DNA of 64,000 nt, from positions 30,739,806-30,803,805 of the forward strand of contig NC_085140.1 of assembly GCF_024139115.2 (NCBI RefSeq), in the 5' to 3' direction. Position numbers and translations under genes: made by a program. Under the pieces are notes generated by a model. That model did not search any database and had not been told where the DNA came from. It saw nothing but the letters and a program-made list of their open reading frames with translations. Below are positions 1-11,589 of the stretch, piece by piece. The DNA comes from Armigeres subalbatus. Lineage: Eukaryota > Arthropoda > Insecta > Diptera > Culicidae. Each line of letters opens with the position of its first letter. The stretch's first letter is position 1.

Positions 1-190
1 CTTAAAGAATTTCTTTGGACATTCCTCAAAGAATTCCTTCAGAATTTTCTCCAGAGATTCCTTCAGATAATCCTCCAGAAATTACAACGGAGATAAATCC
101 AGAAATTCCTCAAGGCTCTAAGAATTTTCTTCAGATATTCCTTCAGAACTTCCTCCAGGACTTCCTGGAAATTATTTCAAGAAAACCAAG
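1..190. repeat. degenerate minisatellite (TTCCTCCAGAAATTCCT-like)
   Basis: Imperfect tandem copies of a short motif alternating attcctt/attcctc with cagaa/ccagaa. Related motifs recur at 4560-4960, 42590-42780, 44915-45110 and 48640-48855. A 65-codon open frame rich in Pro, Glu and Ile arises only from the repeat periodicity and is not called as a gene. Confidence 0.7.
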
Positions 191-514
191 AAATAATATT
201 TGTAATCCCTAACCTCGAGTCAGCCGCGTGTACGTCGGATACCCAAACTAACTCTAGTTATAAGAAGATTAGCAGAAGTTATAAAATGAGTTGTACAAAA
301 AAAATCCGGCTTCGTAACACCAAATGGCAATTGAGCCTTCCAAATAAACGCAAGATTAAAACCAAGAAATTTCATTGGGAATTGTTTATCGAAATAAATC
401 GAAACATTTTTTTCAGAAGAATTCTAGCAATTACAAAAAAGAGTGAAGGAAATGTTTAATTTGGTGGGTCACGTGCCCCATCGTGCTCCAGCTCCAGAAG
501 CCAAAAGATCAGTT
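191..514. other. no gene seen
   Basis: AT-rich sequence without a recognisable reading frame, RNA gene or terminal repeat. I see nothing in it that I can support. Confidence 0.5.
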
Positions 515-640
515 TTGCATTCGCATATCATGAGGCTAACACAATGATACTCCATGCCCAGGGAAGCTAAAAAAATCCTACGAGACTGGGAATCCAAATC
601 CAACATTCATTATGGTGTTGATTTGTAGCCGCGTTTGTAA
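515..640 (-). mobile_element. Feilai-like SINE fragment, degenerate
   Basis: The stretch gcattcgcatatcatgaggc, then an acaatgatactccatgccca-type stretch and a cagggaagc-type motif, matches the body of the Feilai-like SINEs elsewhere in the window (14820-14973, 62707-62908) in the same minus orientation. It is more diverged than those copies, and I find no clear tail or target-site duplication. Confidence 0.6.
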
Positions 641-750
641 GCACTGGACCTATTAAGATATGTGACATTCAAACATTTAAAAAGATGATGAACCACCCAA
701 TGCGACCAGAATGAGGTTATTCCACATGAAGTTACATATGAGATTAGAAG

Positions 751-800
751 TCGGCGTACGTCGGCGTAGTGTCGGCGGCGGCGGCGTGACGCTGCGGCGC
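751..800. repeat. GC-rich GTCGGCG short tandem repeat
   Basis: Repeats of tcggcgta and cggcgg lie between AT-rich flanks. It could be the end of a GC-tipped MITE, but I cannot pair it with a second end. Confidence 0.5.
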
Positions 801-1608
801 ACAGGTCTAATTGTCATTAGCGTATCCAACCACTTCAAAGCATCTATTTTCTAAGCTATCTAGAAGTGTATCCACTACCACATTGATATGGTAGTGTGAT
901 GTGTGAACCGCTAAGCTTAGAAGAGATCCTTCGATTTACCAGAACATTGCATCTCCAGCATTGCTGACCCTATTGACGAATAAGAAGCGTTATCGACTGC
1001 GTTCTCAATATCAAGAAACGTTACTAGAGCCCTCAAGGGTTTGCAACCCTCATGGCATCTTTTTTAGATCCTAAAACCCGTGGTTACGTCTTTTGTGGAT
1101 TAGAGACAGCATCTCCAGTGGTTTGCTCGCCAGCACTCGACCCAAGAATTTTTTTTCTTAATAATTCACCCAATATATCGCTGGGCGAACTATCCGTCCT
1201 TCGGAGGTTACCCACATTCATTGGTGTTGAATATCTGGTATTCTAGAGGTTTTACCCATGACGCCCGCATAAGAACCACGGTTCGATTTTCAGTGAAACT
1301 TCGACAGAGCATATCCGTTGCGTCCTAAGCTGTGCGCCGATCTACTTTAAACCGGCGACGGCGTGAATGCAATTTTCTAACGGCTACGGTAGTTCAACCG
1401 AATTTCCTGAAGGGGTAATTCCTCTTAAATTTTGGAAGAGGGATTCCCTAAAATTCGATTGAGATGAATTGCTTTGGACTTTTGCAGGGTCAATTCCTTA
1501 ATATTTCTGAATAAGTAATCTGGAGAATTCTTGAAGGAGGAAGTTTCCAGAGTTTCTGAAGCAGTAATTCTCCAAAAATCTTAGAGCAAGAATATTCTAC
1601 AACTAATG
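801..1608. other. no gene seen; weak minisatellite near 1400-1600
   Basis: The open frames here are short and lack any domain or splice context. From about 1390 the sequence drifts into the degenerate ggaattcct-type repeat seen at 1-190. No RNA gene was found. Confidence 0.5.
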
Positions 1609-1795
1609 TACAGGGTGCGGCAGAAAATAATGCGAAAATTGTTTCTATTTCTTTCAAATCCCATTTGAACTGCTCCAAGCAATAATATCAACATTTTCGA
1701 GTTCAGTTATCATTATAAGGTCCTTTCAAACAAATTTACTGAATGTGTGCTTTATTTTTATTAATATTATCCTAAAGCCGACGCTGGAGCTAAAA

Positions 1796-3389
1796 CATGC
1801 CTTTCGAACCTAGTCCTCTGACATCGACTGCCATGCGCATGTTAGGACTGGCGTAAGGGTCTTCACACAAGGGTTCGATGATTTGGAGGCTCGTGCTTCA
1901 ACATATGCCACAATCGTATAACCCATGAGCATGAGCATGATTGACCGCCCACGGTTGTTACTCCGTTATTGGCCAGCTGTAATTACACAGAGAACCAATA
2001 GATGAAGTTTGGGACTAACATCATCTTCAATGTGTAAGAACTGGTGACCCAAAATCAAGCAATACCAGTGCCGGCCGTGTCCGAATGCAGGCCAATTAAG
2101 GAATAGGTAGGAAATTGTTGACGTGATACTCGCTTTGACAGAAGCCGACGAGTCATCTGCACTTCCAGGAGAAATCACTGGGATGTTGGATATATGGGGT
2201 AGGGAGTGAGGCAGGGTTCGTTCTGGTAAACGGTTTGCCGTGTAAAGCGTGTTAAAAGCAAAAACAATCGAAAAACGCTAAATATTTTAATTATCTCTCT
2301 GATTAACTTACTCACCCGCACAAAGCAGAACAAAATTTCGGTGACCGGTCGATCGTTTTGCTTTCCGCACAAAGCAAAACTAAATTTCGACGACCAGCCG
2401 ATCGCTCTGCTTACTGGAGAATCTGAAACACGAGAAATCACGCACTGAACTGATTAACTTTATTACCGTCCGCGCAATGCAGAACACAATATTTCGACCG
2501 ATCGCGCGATCGTTCTGCTGTCCGAAACCAGAGAAATTACGCACTCATATGCCCCAATCGTATAACCCAACGGATTAAGATCCAGACTGCTAGGGGCCCA
2601 CAAATCTTTCGACCAAAATTTCATGTTGTTCTTCAGCCATTGTTGGGTTGATTGGACGTGTGACAAGGCGCTCCATCATGCTGTACGACAACGTTATGAT
2701 CATCGGAGAATTTGGCCTTCACACAGGGAAGCACTTGGTCCTTTAATATATCGATAAATAAATCGGCATTGCTTTTAAACCCAACATAAATGAAAACAAA
2801 CGGAAATTTCAAACCGTTGGACTCTACCAAGCCAAACATCATGACATCAGCCGGATTAGTTTGGAATTTAAGCTTCATTTGCTTCAAAACTTCCACAATT
2901 TTCTTCGGTGAAATGAACCAGTCCGTGCGGCCGTTGGCGTCAGCATCGATGCTAAAAAGCTTTTCCCGTCGGAGAACAGGTTCATATTTTTTTCCTTCAT
3001 CAACAAAGAAAACAATCTTTTTGAACGAGTCACTCGTAGTTGCTATACCCGGTCCGTAATCAAGTGGCGTTTCACTCAAGCTCTTGACGGTACATGCAAC
3101 ACTTCTTTGATGGTTCTTGCATGGATTTCTCAGAAATTTTGACTTTTTTGGCAAGTTTTTTGATGAAACGCACTAGGTTGCGAGCAATCTTTCCACGAGT
3201 CGATTTGATCACGTTTGGCATACGTGCACAGCATGGACGTCCACTTCCCGGCTTCCTCTGCTTTAACCCATCCTGCAGAGACGTTTCATAGCGATAAACT
3301 GGGACAAAAAGACATCCTACTACCATAGCAATCTCATTCGACGTCTTCTTGTCGAGCAACAAACTAGTAACCACTTCTTTTGCGTACAT
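1796..3389 (-). pseudogene. mariner-type transposase, frameshifted and interrupted
   Basis: The minus-strand reading starts at the Met near 3389 with a helix-turn-helix-like stretch (TSNEIAMVVG). It then shifts frame near 3100. Residues QHDGAPCHTS (about 2675) match the second catalytic Asp block of mariner transposases. A further shift leads to DLWAPSSLDLNPLGY (about 2590), the third catalytic block. The next codons are separated by the 1926-2569 insertion and resume at 1920 with RASKSSNP-like sequence typical of the C terminus. The family cuts and pastes at TA sites. At least two frameshifts, stops and the insertion make this copy dead. The exact subgroup (DD34D or DD37D/E) is not resolved because of the frameshift between the second and third blocks. 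Confidence 0.85.
1926..2569 (+). repeat. nested dispersed repeat (family X, copy A) inserted in the mariner element
   Basis: The 24 bp at 1902-1925 are repeated at 2546-2569 with one mismatch, a long target-site duplication. Removing one copy plus the insert joins the transposase frame (…TIVAYVEARAS…). The first ~300 bp match 20262-20530 (gattgaccgc, cggttg, gaaccaatag, gtccgaatg in the same order), so this is a dispersed family. The 3' half has about three diverged tandem units built on gcaaagcagaac and cgatcg motifs. No coding potential or poly(A) tail is visible. The long duplication suggests a retrotransposed element, but the class is unknown. Confidence 0.75.
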
Positions 3390-3552
3390 TTTCAGAAATT
3401 TGAAATAAAACAACAATAAAACAACGATACAAAGTATGAAAGTAAATATAACCGAATATACCTTCAACAGAAATTAGTCACTAGCTATTCTAATTAACCC
3501 AATATTCAGATTTTAACATTTTCGCATTATTTTCTGCCGCACCCTGTAGAAC

Positions 3553-3640
3553 AGTGGTCCCCAACCTGCTTACTATCGAGGGCCACACAGCAATTTTGAA
3601 CTAATGAAGCGGGCCACGGTATATTTGCAATATTTGTTTA
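3553..3640 (+). mobile_element. hAT-like terminal fragment
   Basis: CAGTGGTCCCCAACCTGC at 3553 is the form of terminus typical of hAT elements. No matching inverted end was found, so this is a one-ended remnant; the SINE at 3771 sits downstream of it. Confidence 0.45.
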
Positions 3641-3747
3641 TCATTTCGAATTGAATTTTGAAGTATAATACAAAGTAATCAAAGAATCTGTTTAAAAAAC
3701 ATACTTGTAGGGGCATTACATTCTACATCGTAGCTGAGTTTTAGTTC

Positions 3748-4226
3748 ATATTATTATACACTTCTGCGATGACGAGCTTGGTGGTCTAGTGGCTACCGCT
3801 TCTGCCTTATAATCAGGAGGTCGTGGGTTCAATTCCAGGCTTGTCCCTTTCCTACTTTGTATATCTATCTTAGTTCTTTCTGTGTGTCACGTTCTACCAA
3901 AACGATTCCTACTGTTATAACCTCCCACACAATCCCAAAATCTCCCGTGGCACCTATGAGAGGTCGTAGAGTTCTCTGCATCTTTCTTAAGTAGGTGTCC
4001 AACTAACCATCCTTCCCCTTCCTCAGCATTCGCAAGGACGTGGCCAGGACAGATCTCGGCTATTGGAGAGTGCATTGCTTCCATCTAAGAGATAGTGATT
4101 AGTCCCAAATCAGTATCTGTGATGACGGATGAAAGTGATGCTACTCTCATACAATAGTCTTGGCTTGTACCACCTACGAATTTGTGCGAAATGCTCAATG
4201 CTAATATTATTATACACTTCTGCGAT
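3748..4226 (+). mobile_element. tRNA-derived SINE with a perfect 23-bp target-site duplication
   Basis: The 23-bp sequence beginning ATATTATTATACACTTCTGC occurs at 3748-3770 and again at 4204-4226. The insert, 3771-4203, starts with a tRNA-like head. Its acceptor arm GACGAGC pairs with GCTTGTC, it has an A-box-like ggtggtctagtggc and a B-box-like gggttcaattcc, and its anticodon loop CTTATAA would read TAT (Ile-like). The 3' body is about 350 bp of non-coding sequence. This is not a functional tRNA: the anticodon stem carries a mismatch and the unit continues into the SINE body. It is unlike Feilai, so it is a second tRNA-headed family. Confidence 0.88.
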
Positions 4227-4540
4227 AGCGGACTTAACGTGAAATTTTACTTTCGCAACAAAATCTTCTTGGCTTAGTTGGCAAAACTATTTTATCAAAT
4301 AAACATCTCTCGACCGGTTCTAAGAGTTGAAACTGTTTTTATCCTAGATGATTATTGCTCAATGAAAGTTGTTGCAAATAACGACAAAATAATTGTTAGG
4401 TAGGTTAGTAAGTTCATTCAGGGTTTTCCTCACAGATTGTGTCCTAAATTAGGTCGGTGAATGGAATTATGTGGTTTTGGAATTCCCCTTGAAATTCGTT
4501 CACAAAATCCACTAAGAAAAATATATTTGAGGAATACCGA
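4227..4540. other. no gene seen
   Basis: AT-rich, with stops in all frames at short intervals. Possibly the continuation of the hAT-like remnant at 3553. I see no second terminal repeat. Confidence 0.4.
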
Positions 4541-4965
4541 ATAGAATCGTTTCTTAAATAATATGCAGAATTTCTTTCGAAATTCTTCCAAAAACTCTTT
4601 CGCGCGTTTCAGAATTTTCTTCGGGAATTCTGCCATAAATTACTTCAGTAATTCTTTCTTGACTTCTTGTATGCATTCATTGGCGATATCTTTCAGGCAT
4701 TCTTCCATATTTTTCCAAGGGATTCGAGATGAATTCCTTTGGAAATTCTTCTAGGAATATCTTTGAATACTGTTCCAGGATTTTCTCTGGTAGTTGCTCC
4801 AGGGATTAATTTGGAAATTACTGCAATAATTTCTCTAGGAAATCCTTCTGGAATACAGGAACTTACTCGAAGATTCCTTCAGAAATTGCTCCACAAGTTT
4901 CGTACATAAATTCCCCTGGAAGAACCTTGAGCAATTCCTCCGGGATATTCTTGAAAATTGAAAAT
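4541..4965. repeat. degenerate minisatellite (attcttc/gaaattcct type)
   Basis: Runs of aattcttcc, aattctttc and ggaaattcct with variable spacing continue for about 400 bp. Same general motif family as 1-190. The overlapping short open frames are products of the repeat. Confidence 0.65.
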
Positions 4966-5470
4966 GCACGGGGTCCAAAATCCGGCCGAAAATTTTCCTG
5001 AGGCTACCTTTATATGTTGGCGAGGAAAAAACTTAGCGAATCCTGGAGAATTTTCATTATATTATGCTTCTGAGTGTTTTACGGAAAAAAAAAATTTGCA
5101 GTAATAGTGATTGGAATTTCAATAGGATTTATTAGATAAATTCTTGTAGAATAGAAAATCTTCTTTACATGAATTCTATACGGAATTCTTGGTATAAAAA
5201 TGTGCACGGGATTATTGAATATAATTAAATACTTATATCCGCCCAAAAGTAAATTCCACTATCCGCAAAAATCAGTTCACGCACTTAAACATTTTTATTT
5301 ATCATGATCTGATTAGTCAAGGCCAACGCACTGCCAGTGCACTGGATGTCCTGGATCATATGTTTCGAATCAAAACAAACACGATGCTACGCACACCAAG
5401 ATATCTACTGTAAGGTGAAACTGAGAACTTTTTTTTATTCAGGGTTCGGGTTGGCACTGACTCACATTTA
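4966..5470. other. no gene seen
   Basis: AT-rich intergenic sequence. No open frame above background and no terminal repeat that I can pair. Confidence 0.4.
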
Positions 5471-5769
5471 TTAGAAAAAAGTACCTAATATTAGGTACTT
5501 TTCACTCAAATCGGGGGTTCAGTGTGGGAACCCAAAAATAAGTAATTTTTTCTCGATATTGAGTAAAATTCACCTAATATTAAGTAAAATATACTTAATT
5601 TTAACTAGAAACTAACCAAAAGTTAGGTAAATTTCACTCAACTCAACGTTGGGTTCCCGCACTTTAATGCCCTTGTTGAGTGGTTTTGCTCTTCATTTTA
5701 TGACAACAAAGAGAGGAGGGAGGGAGATGCAAGAGAAAAAAGTACCTAAAATTAGGTACTTTTTTCTAA
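5471..5769. mobile_element. MITE whose ends are themselves palindromes (GTACCTAATATTAGGTAC)
   Basis: The left end TTAGAAAAAAGTACCTAA (5471) is inverted at the right end (about 5735-5769). Each end forms a local palindrome, aaaagtacctaa paired with ttaggtactttt. Inside, gtgtgggaacccaa near 5522 is inverted as ttgggttcccgcac near 5651, giving a second nested stem. Length is about 299 bp and there is no coding capacity. Flanking TTA/TAA trinucleotides are possible but not convincing, so the superfamily is left open. Confidence 0.75.
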
Positions 5770-6180
5770 CCGTGCAGGTTTAAAAACGAATTCGACATAA
5801 GTAAGTTGTGACGATACGAACGCATGGAGAAAACAGAACTGCGCAATAAAAATCCTATTCGACTAGATGTAATAGAGTAAATCAAACCTTCTCCCTTTGG
5901 CCAGTAGAGATATTTCAGCTTCCATACTGATATTATTCCCTCCTTTTCATACGGGAGTTTGGCAGAAGGAAGGTCGTGAGATTTATATCATCACAAATAT
6001 TGCCCTCCGCTCGCTTTCAAATCAACTTCTATAAAACATTCTTCATGCCTGCCGTATCCTAACGGAACTATCAAATCTATACTTTCGCCTCTAATTCTAT
6101 CATGATAATGTAGATCTAAGTTTGGAAGATGATATTAGCATGTCCATATCTTTGATTAAGTCATATTTTTTATATGCTTA

Positions 6181-6223
6181 TGATTAATGAATAATGATTA
6201 AATAGCCCATTATTCATTAATCA
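6181..6223. repeat. perfect 16-bp inverted repeat
   Basis: TGATTAATGAATAATG (6181-6196) is the exact reverse complement of CATTATTCATTAATCA (6208-6223) with an 11-base loop. AT-rich; could form a cruciform or hairpin. Confidence 0.8.
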
Positions 6224-6269
6224 TGATTAAATCTATGATTAATCACTTACGGTCTGGATCCAATATTAT

Positions 6270-6790
6270 TTCTTGCTTTTCACTTCTGATCACTTACTCT
6301 TCATTTTTTATTTCTCATTTCCCATTTCTCACTTCCCACTTTTAGCTTCTTTTTTCCTTGTACAACTTTTTCCATTTTGTTACTTTTCGCTTCTAGTTTC
6401 TCATTTCACATCTTTCACTGACTACCTCACTTTTGATACACCCAACCAGCGGATGGCAGATTTTAGTACAGTTCTGCATAAGAACCTTATAAAAACTGTA
6501 TAATAATTTTGCATATACAATTTCGGAACATTTTAATACAATTGTTGTATTGAAATCTTACAGATTTGTATTATTTTTATACAATATTTGTATGAAAAGC
6601 TTAAAGAATTGTATATGCCAAGATTTAATACAATAATTGTCAGATTTGTTTTTTGGCTGTACTTATCACTTTGCACGTCTTATTTTCTTGTTTACTTACC
6701 ACTACTCATTTTTTACTTCTCTTTTCTTCTCATTTTAACCCTCTAAACCCGCTTGCCACTCACACTCTGTCACCACTTACAGTTCGGCAA
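6270..6790. repeat. pyrimidine-rich degenerate repeats with an AT-rich insert
   Basis: Two stretches (about 6275-6425 and 6655-6775) are built of cacttct/ctcattt/ttacttct words. Between them, 6450-6645 is very AT-rich with repeated atacaat/tgtatt words. Long frames here encode only Phe, Leu and Ser runs and are not genes. Similar cttcttactt words precede the RTE fragment at 33938. Confidence 0.55.
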
Positions 6791-7011
6791 TCAGTTCTCA
6801 CCAAGGGCCCCATACGCCTGTCACTGGCGAATAAAGCTCGTGTACTCTGCATCGAAGCTTAGAACCAGTGTTAGGACGCAATCGTCCATCTATATATAAA
6901 GGGCCATATAATGAGCGCGTTTTGCACGCAAAATTAATATAAAAATGCTGCCTTATTATGAAAATTATATTGAAGATGACTGCTAACTATGCACAATGCC
7001 TACTAAGGTAA

Positions 7012-7345
7012 TATAGACCGTTCCGATAATAATAGATGCACTTTGTTTATTAAATATTGCTATTCCAGAGAAAACTTTCCACTTTCCGGTTAAATTTTCA
7101 AACCACCGCAGCTGTCACTTCATACTTCTTCCCTGCTGTTTGGCATGGCACTCTACGATGACAACGCCAAATATCATGTTTTTGTTTCAGTGTATTGAAG
7201 ATTTGCAGGCTTGCGGTAGAACTTTGACAGCTGCGGAAGAACTTTGCGGAATCCGCAAAATGGAAAATTTTCAAAAGATCCGCAATAATTCCAATTTTTT
7301 TTTCAAGTAATATAGGGGAAATTATAATTATCGGAACGGTCTATA
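7012..7345. mobile_element. TA-flanked MITE, 330 bp
   Basis: TAGACCGTTCCGATAAT at 7014 is mirrored by ATTATCGGAACGGTCTA ending at 7343. TA lies on both sides (7012-7013, 7344-7345). An inner pair (cgcagctgtca near 7108 and tgacagctgcgg near 7227) gives a secondary stem. No transposase; probably a non-autonomous Tc1/mariner-type element. Confidence 0.87.
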
Positions 7346-10300
7346 CAATGAAAAAAAATGAAACACCCCCAAGGGAAAAAAAAATATCGCAACAAAAATT
7401 TTAATTTGATAATCTCGAAACATTATAGACGTCAGCTGCCATATGTTAATAACAAAAATCAACCATTCTACCACGAAAATTCCGAAGCTGACTCAGTTCA
7501 TATCTATTGATTATCTCAAATCTATTTTCTCCATTAAAATGTTATGCTTCATTGAATATATTATTCTTCAAGGAGCGTAAATTTTGCTGCTAATAAATCC
7601 ACCATGAAATTTATCCACTTTATGAACTCAAACTGAACAAAATGACATGCGCCACTCTGCCAAGCACGAATGAGTCAGGCAAATGTTTGCAATCCCTCTT
7701 CCGAAGACAAAGTTCAAAATTGTTTCAATCAGTCCCATTTCCGCAGTAGCGTAAAATAATTACCAATCGTTTTCCTTTGTCCATCATCAAGTATTTTTAT
7801 CCTTGGCTTGATCACGGACGGGCAACTTTAATCACACTTTAGTTGGGACCGGCATTGCCGGATTATTTTTATGATGAGTTTATGAGATCGTAACTGGTGG
7901 CAGACGTGACACCAGGGTTGATAACTGAAGCGTAAAACCGAAGCACCATCATGCGCAATGGGCGAAGAATCGTTAAACTGCACCGAACGAAATAGGTTAA
8001 TAGATGTCGAAGACAGACGTGCATTTTTTTCTCGTTTTATATTCTACTTGTTTTATTCGATTGTCAAACGAAATGAAATTTCCCTTCGAGGAAAAAATGT
8101 AAACCGGAGCTGTACTTCGACACGGATATAAAGATTCAACAGACAGATAATAGAGGGTCTTGCCTGACGCAAATAGAACAACCGAAGGCAATCAATACCG
8201 CCGATCGTATAATTTTTATTCCGTTATTGATTTGAAGTAAAAATGAATTATTCAACCACCGTTCTGGGTTTTTATAAGGAATCGATTGAAGTTGTGAAAT
8301 GACTTGATTTTAAGGGTCTCCTAGCGATAGTTCGATTATCGGTCCGGCCTTAGGAATTTATGATGTTTTCGGCTGGGAATCCATTGTGGTAACAAAATAC
8401 ATTCACATGCAATTGACGGCCATAGAAAAGCCTTCAATTAAAAACTGTGGAAATAACAGAGCGGTAAGTTGAAAAGTAGGCCAAGTTTCAGCTAAAATGT
8501 AGAGCCATTGAAGAAGAAGACTTGATTTTTGTGAGTTTCCTTAAGCGTTTAATGGAATTTTTAAATTTCAAAAGGAAGTTATCATGTAGGTACTGAAAAT
8601 TAATTCGTAGTCATAGTCCATGAAAAGACATCTAAGACTAACATAATAAAAAAAAGATGTTTCAACTAAATGTAGAAACATCAATCTATTGAAATAAAAA
8701 ATGGCTGTTACTTAAAGAATATGCAACATCGAATACCGTGCTCTAGACCAAATAAACATTCCGTTCGATAGGAAGGCATTTCACTAACAGAATCTACACG
8801 TTTCTCTATATCCAACAGCTTCCTGTTATTTCGTGGAGCTACTTTATGGATCAATTTCCTCGTGTATTTCCATATACACGTTCCGCGCTATAGGTAGAGA
8901 GAAAGCTGCCGCGAACGCCTGGAGCTCTTGAAGGAAACCGAAGACGATGCGTGGCAGCTCGCTTAAATATTGATAGCCATTATGATAAAAATAATAGTAT
9001 CGTGTTGTAGGCGGAAAGGAGAATCTTGTTCGTGACATGAACAGAACCTTCATTCTGCATAAATTTCAATTCCATCGAATTGTGATCCATATGCTACTTC
9101 CATATGAATTGAACGGTCATGCACATCTGTTGAAAATATTGGCTGCGACTATTTCGATGTTCCTGGAAGTGATTGATTAGACACGTCAAATTAAATGGGT
9201 GTTGAATCAAATCAAACCGTTCGACTGTAAATCGTTGAACAAAAATCACCTCCCGAACTTAAATAGTCCCTACCTAACCATAAATCCCAAAGAACCCATT
9301 TTAATTTATTACTTTAATTAAGTATCCCTCTAAGGCTGCTCTGGTCGTCACTTCAGCTCAGACCACCAACCACCAGTGCTGACTGGCACTGGTTTCTCTG
9401 AATTTATGCCAATCTAAAACAATTAATAACTCCAACCCCCGACCGGACACACGGACGGAGTTTCTACGGCCATGTGCCGGGATACTGCTACACAATCAAG
9501 GCCGCCGGTCACTAACCGAGAGGCGACTGTCCCTAATTCCACAAATGAGTTTTTGAATTTTTGCCTTTCGCTGTGTACTTTGGTGTATCGAAAGGCAAAA
9601 GGGTCACTCCGAAAAGATTTTTCGATGGAAGGGATTCAAGAATCAAATCCTACTTTTAGAACCTCCACCCACTTAGTTAGATGGAGGGAGAAAATCTTAT
9701 TAAAAAGGAGTTTCATCGCACAAATTTGGAAGGCAAAACTTTTACATTTTGAAAGAATTATTGTCCAAGTGAGGTCCGTTACGTTTGGTATCGAACAAAC
9801 AATGATAACCGAAGGACTAGTAGCAGTATCGCTTCCAACCACAAAGAAATCCATTTCATTCACTAGGTGAATTATCCACGGTCTTCTTCTTACGTTGGGT
9901 TTGGTGATTTGCAGAGGTTGGACTAGAGAATAACGATAATGGACCACAGACAGGTCCATTACGGTTTTCTCTGATGGCCATTCAACCTTCAAATATATCA
10001 TTGAGAAAGTATTTTATCTATATGGGCTACCGTTGAACTTTTCCAGAGGTGGGGTATTGGTCAAATTCGTACATAATAAAAATTTTATAAGGTCGCAACG
10101 CAATATAGAGTTTACTGTGAACAACACAGGAAGCAAAACCGAAGCGTGCTGAACACATAATGCGTATGGTAGACAATTTATTTTGAAGAGACGAAGGAAT
10201 CTATATTTTGTGTACCATATACTCAGAATGATCAGACACAAATGTAGGCTACTGTTAGTCATTTTTCTGGCATGGAGGGTGGAATTTCCTTTAAATTGTA

Positions 10301-11589
10301 AGCCATAGCACAATAATCAAGTTAGTATAAATCGATTTACTCATAACCGACATCCGATCCACAAGACCAGAACTGATTGGTTGTTTGCTCATGATTTGCA
10401 ACAAATTTTCATAATTGCTATTATGATGGCGATTGGTTTAAATTACCGCTTGTTCTCCCCGAAGAATACCCCCTCACGAAGCATGCTAGAACCGGAAACT
10501 CCTACGAGGAGGGGAAACTTTTGGTTCCGCTGATATTTAAAATAATGAATAAATAAATCGATACGAAGCCAATAGCTTGGGACCGGACCATACGGTAGCA
10601 TCGGTTATCAGTCGACGGTGATGGTGGTGGTGGTGTAAATGCCAGTTAAATCGGTTTAAATCCAAGTTTGGTCGGATTTGGCCGCATAACAAATTGAATT
10701 ATGGCAGTTCGGTTCGGGATCAGAGTTTATGGGTTTAGTCCACTCGAAGCTCGTACTGTCGAACCATCATCATCATGGTTTTGAATGAAAAGTTATTGAT
10801 AATTCAGTTTCAGTGGTTTCGGGTAGCTTAACCGGATTTACGGATTGAGCTGAAGCCCCTTCTGTTGGAAATCCAGTGCGATGGCGATCGAATAGTTTGA
10901 TGGAGGCGGTTGGTTGTTTGCTTGACACAGGATTAGCTACCCTTACAACTGTGCATTTGACGAAAAACGCTACTTATACTATATTTATAATATGTAAGCT
11001 AAAGATTCATTTAACAAACTACAATGAATTTTGTAATATAATATGAATTATCGTTTCCTGTTAGTGTTCATTCTTTACTCAGTCAGTCAGCCTCAACATT
11101 GTCACATCGTAAGAAACATTCATGTCTCGCACAGTTTAGTATTCATGGCGAAGGTACTCCCGCAACAGTGTTGCAGTAAGTTTAAACATAATCTTGTGCG
11201 TTGGTTTCGTCCCCTGAAAACAAGAAACAATGTCGCTAATATTAAGAATTTGAAAAGATTGTGCTAATGTTAAAGAAAAAGTAAATTATCAAACAAATGA
11301 ACGAAATAAGTAGAGCACCATATTTTGGGAGCCAACAACTCGAAGCAAAATTTATGGCATGATTCGTACGTCAGTGGGATACATTGACTACTAATCAAAT
11401 TAATTGAGTGAAAAGTATAGCAAATGATACTGGAAATAACAGTGATGCCGAAATAGCTCTTCACCCCAAGAATCCGTAATATGTTAAACTTGCGATCAGT
11501 CGCAAATTTCCTTCCATTTTTCTTAAGATTTGAAACTAGAAATTTGTTTTGTTTTCGGTAAAATGTTAATACTAGATCGAAAGTCTATA
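7346..11589. other. 4.2 kb without a recognisable gene
   Basis: The longest open frames (9472-9870 plus, 9636-10001 minus) overlap on opposite strands and show no domain, signal peptide or splice context. A GGT-rich stretch (gatggtggtggtggtg) lies near 10619. The region has fewer obvious repeats than the rest of the window, so it may hold intronic or regulatory sequence, but I cannot support any specific element. Confidence 0.5.

Larger units (their letters stand above)
1609..3548 (-). mobile_element. mariner-type (Tc1/mariner superfamily) DNA transposon, inactivated
   Basis: A perfect 29-bp terminal inverted repeat, starting CAGGGTGCGGCAGAAAATAA, lies at 1611-1639 and 3518-3546. Each end is flanked by a TA dinucleotide (1609-1610 and 3547-3548), the target duplication of this superfamily. 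The element spans 1936 bp. That exceeds the usual ~1.3 kb because a separate 0.64-kb repeat (1926-2569) has inserted in the transposase gene. The perfect terminal repeats contrast with the broken transposase, so the element may still have been mobilised in trans until fairly recently. Confidence 0.92.

Noticed and set aside
3771..3845. A tRNA-Ile(TAT)-like gene
   Set aside because: It forms the head of a SINE with a body and a 23-bp duplication, and the anticodon stem has a mismatch; a pseudo-tRNA rather than a functional gene.
9472..10001. Overlapping plus and minus frames of 132 and 121 codons
   Set aside because: They overlap antisense, with no domain, no biased codon pattern and no splice sites that I could tie to a gene.
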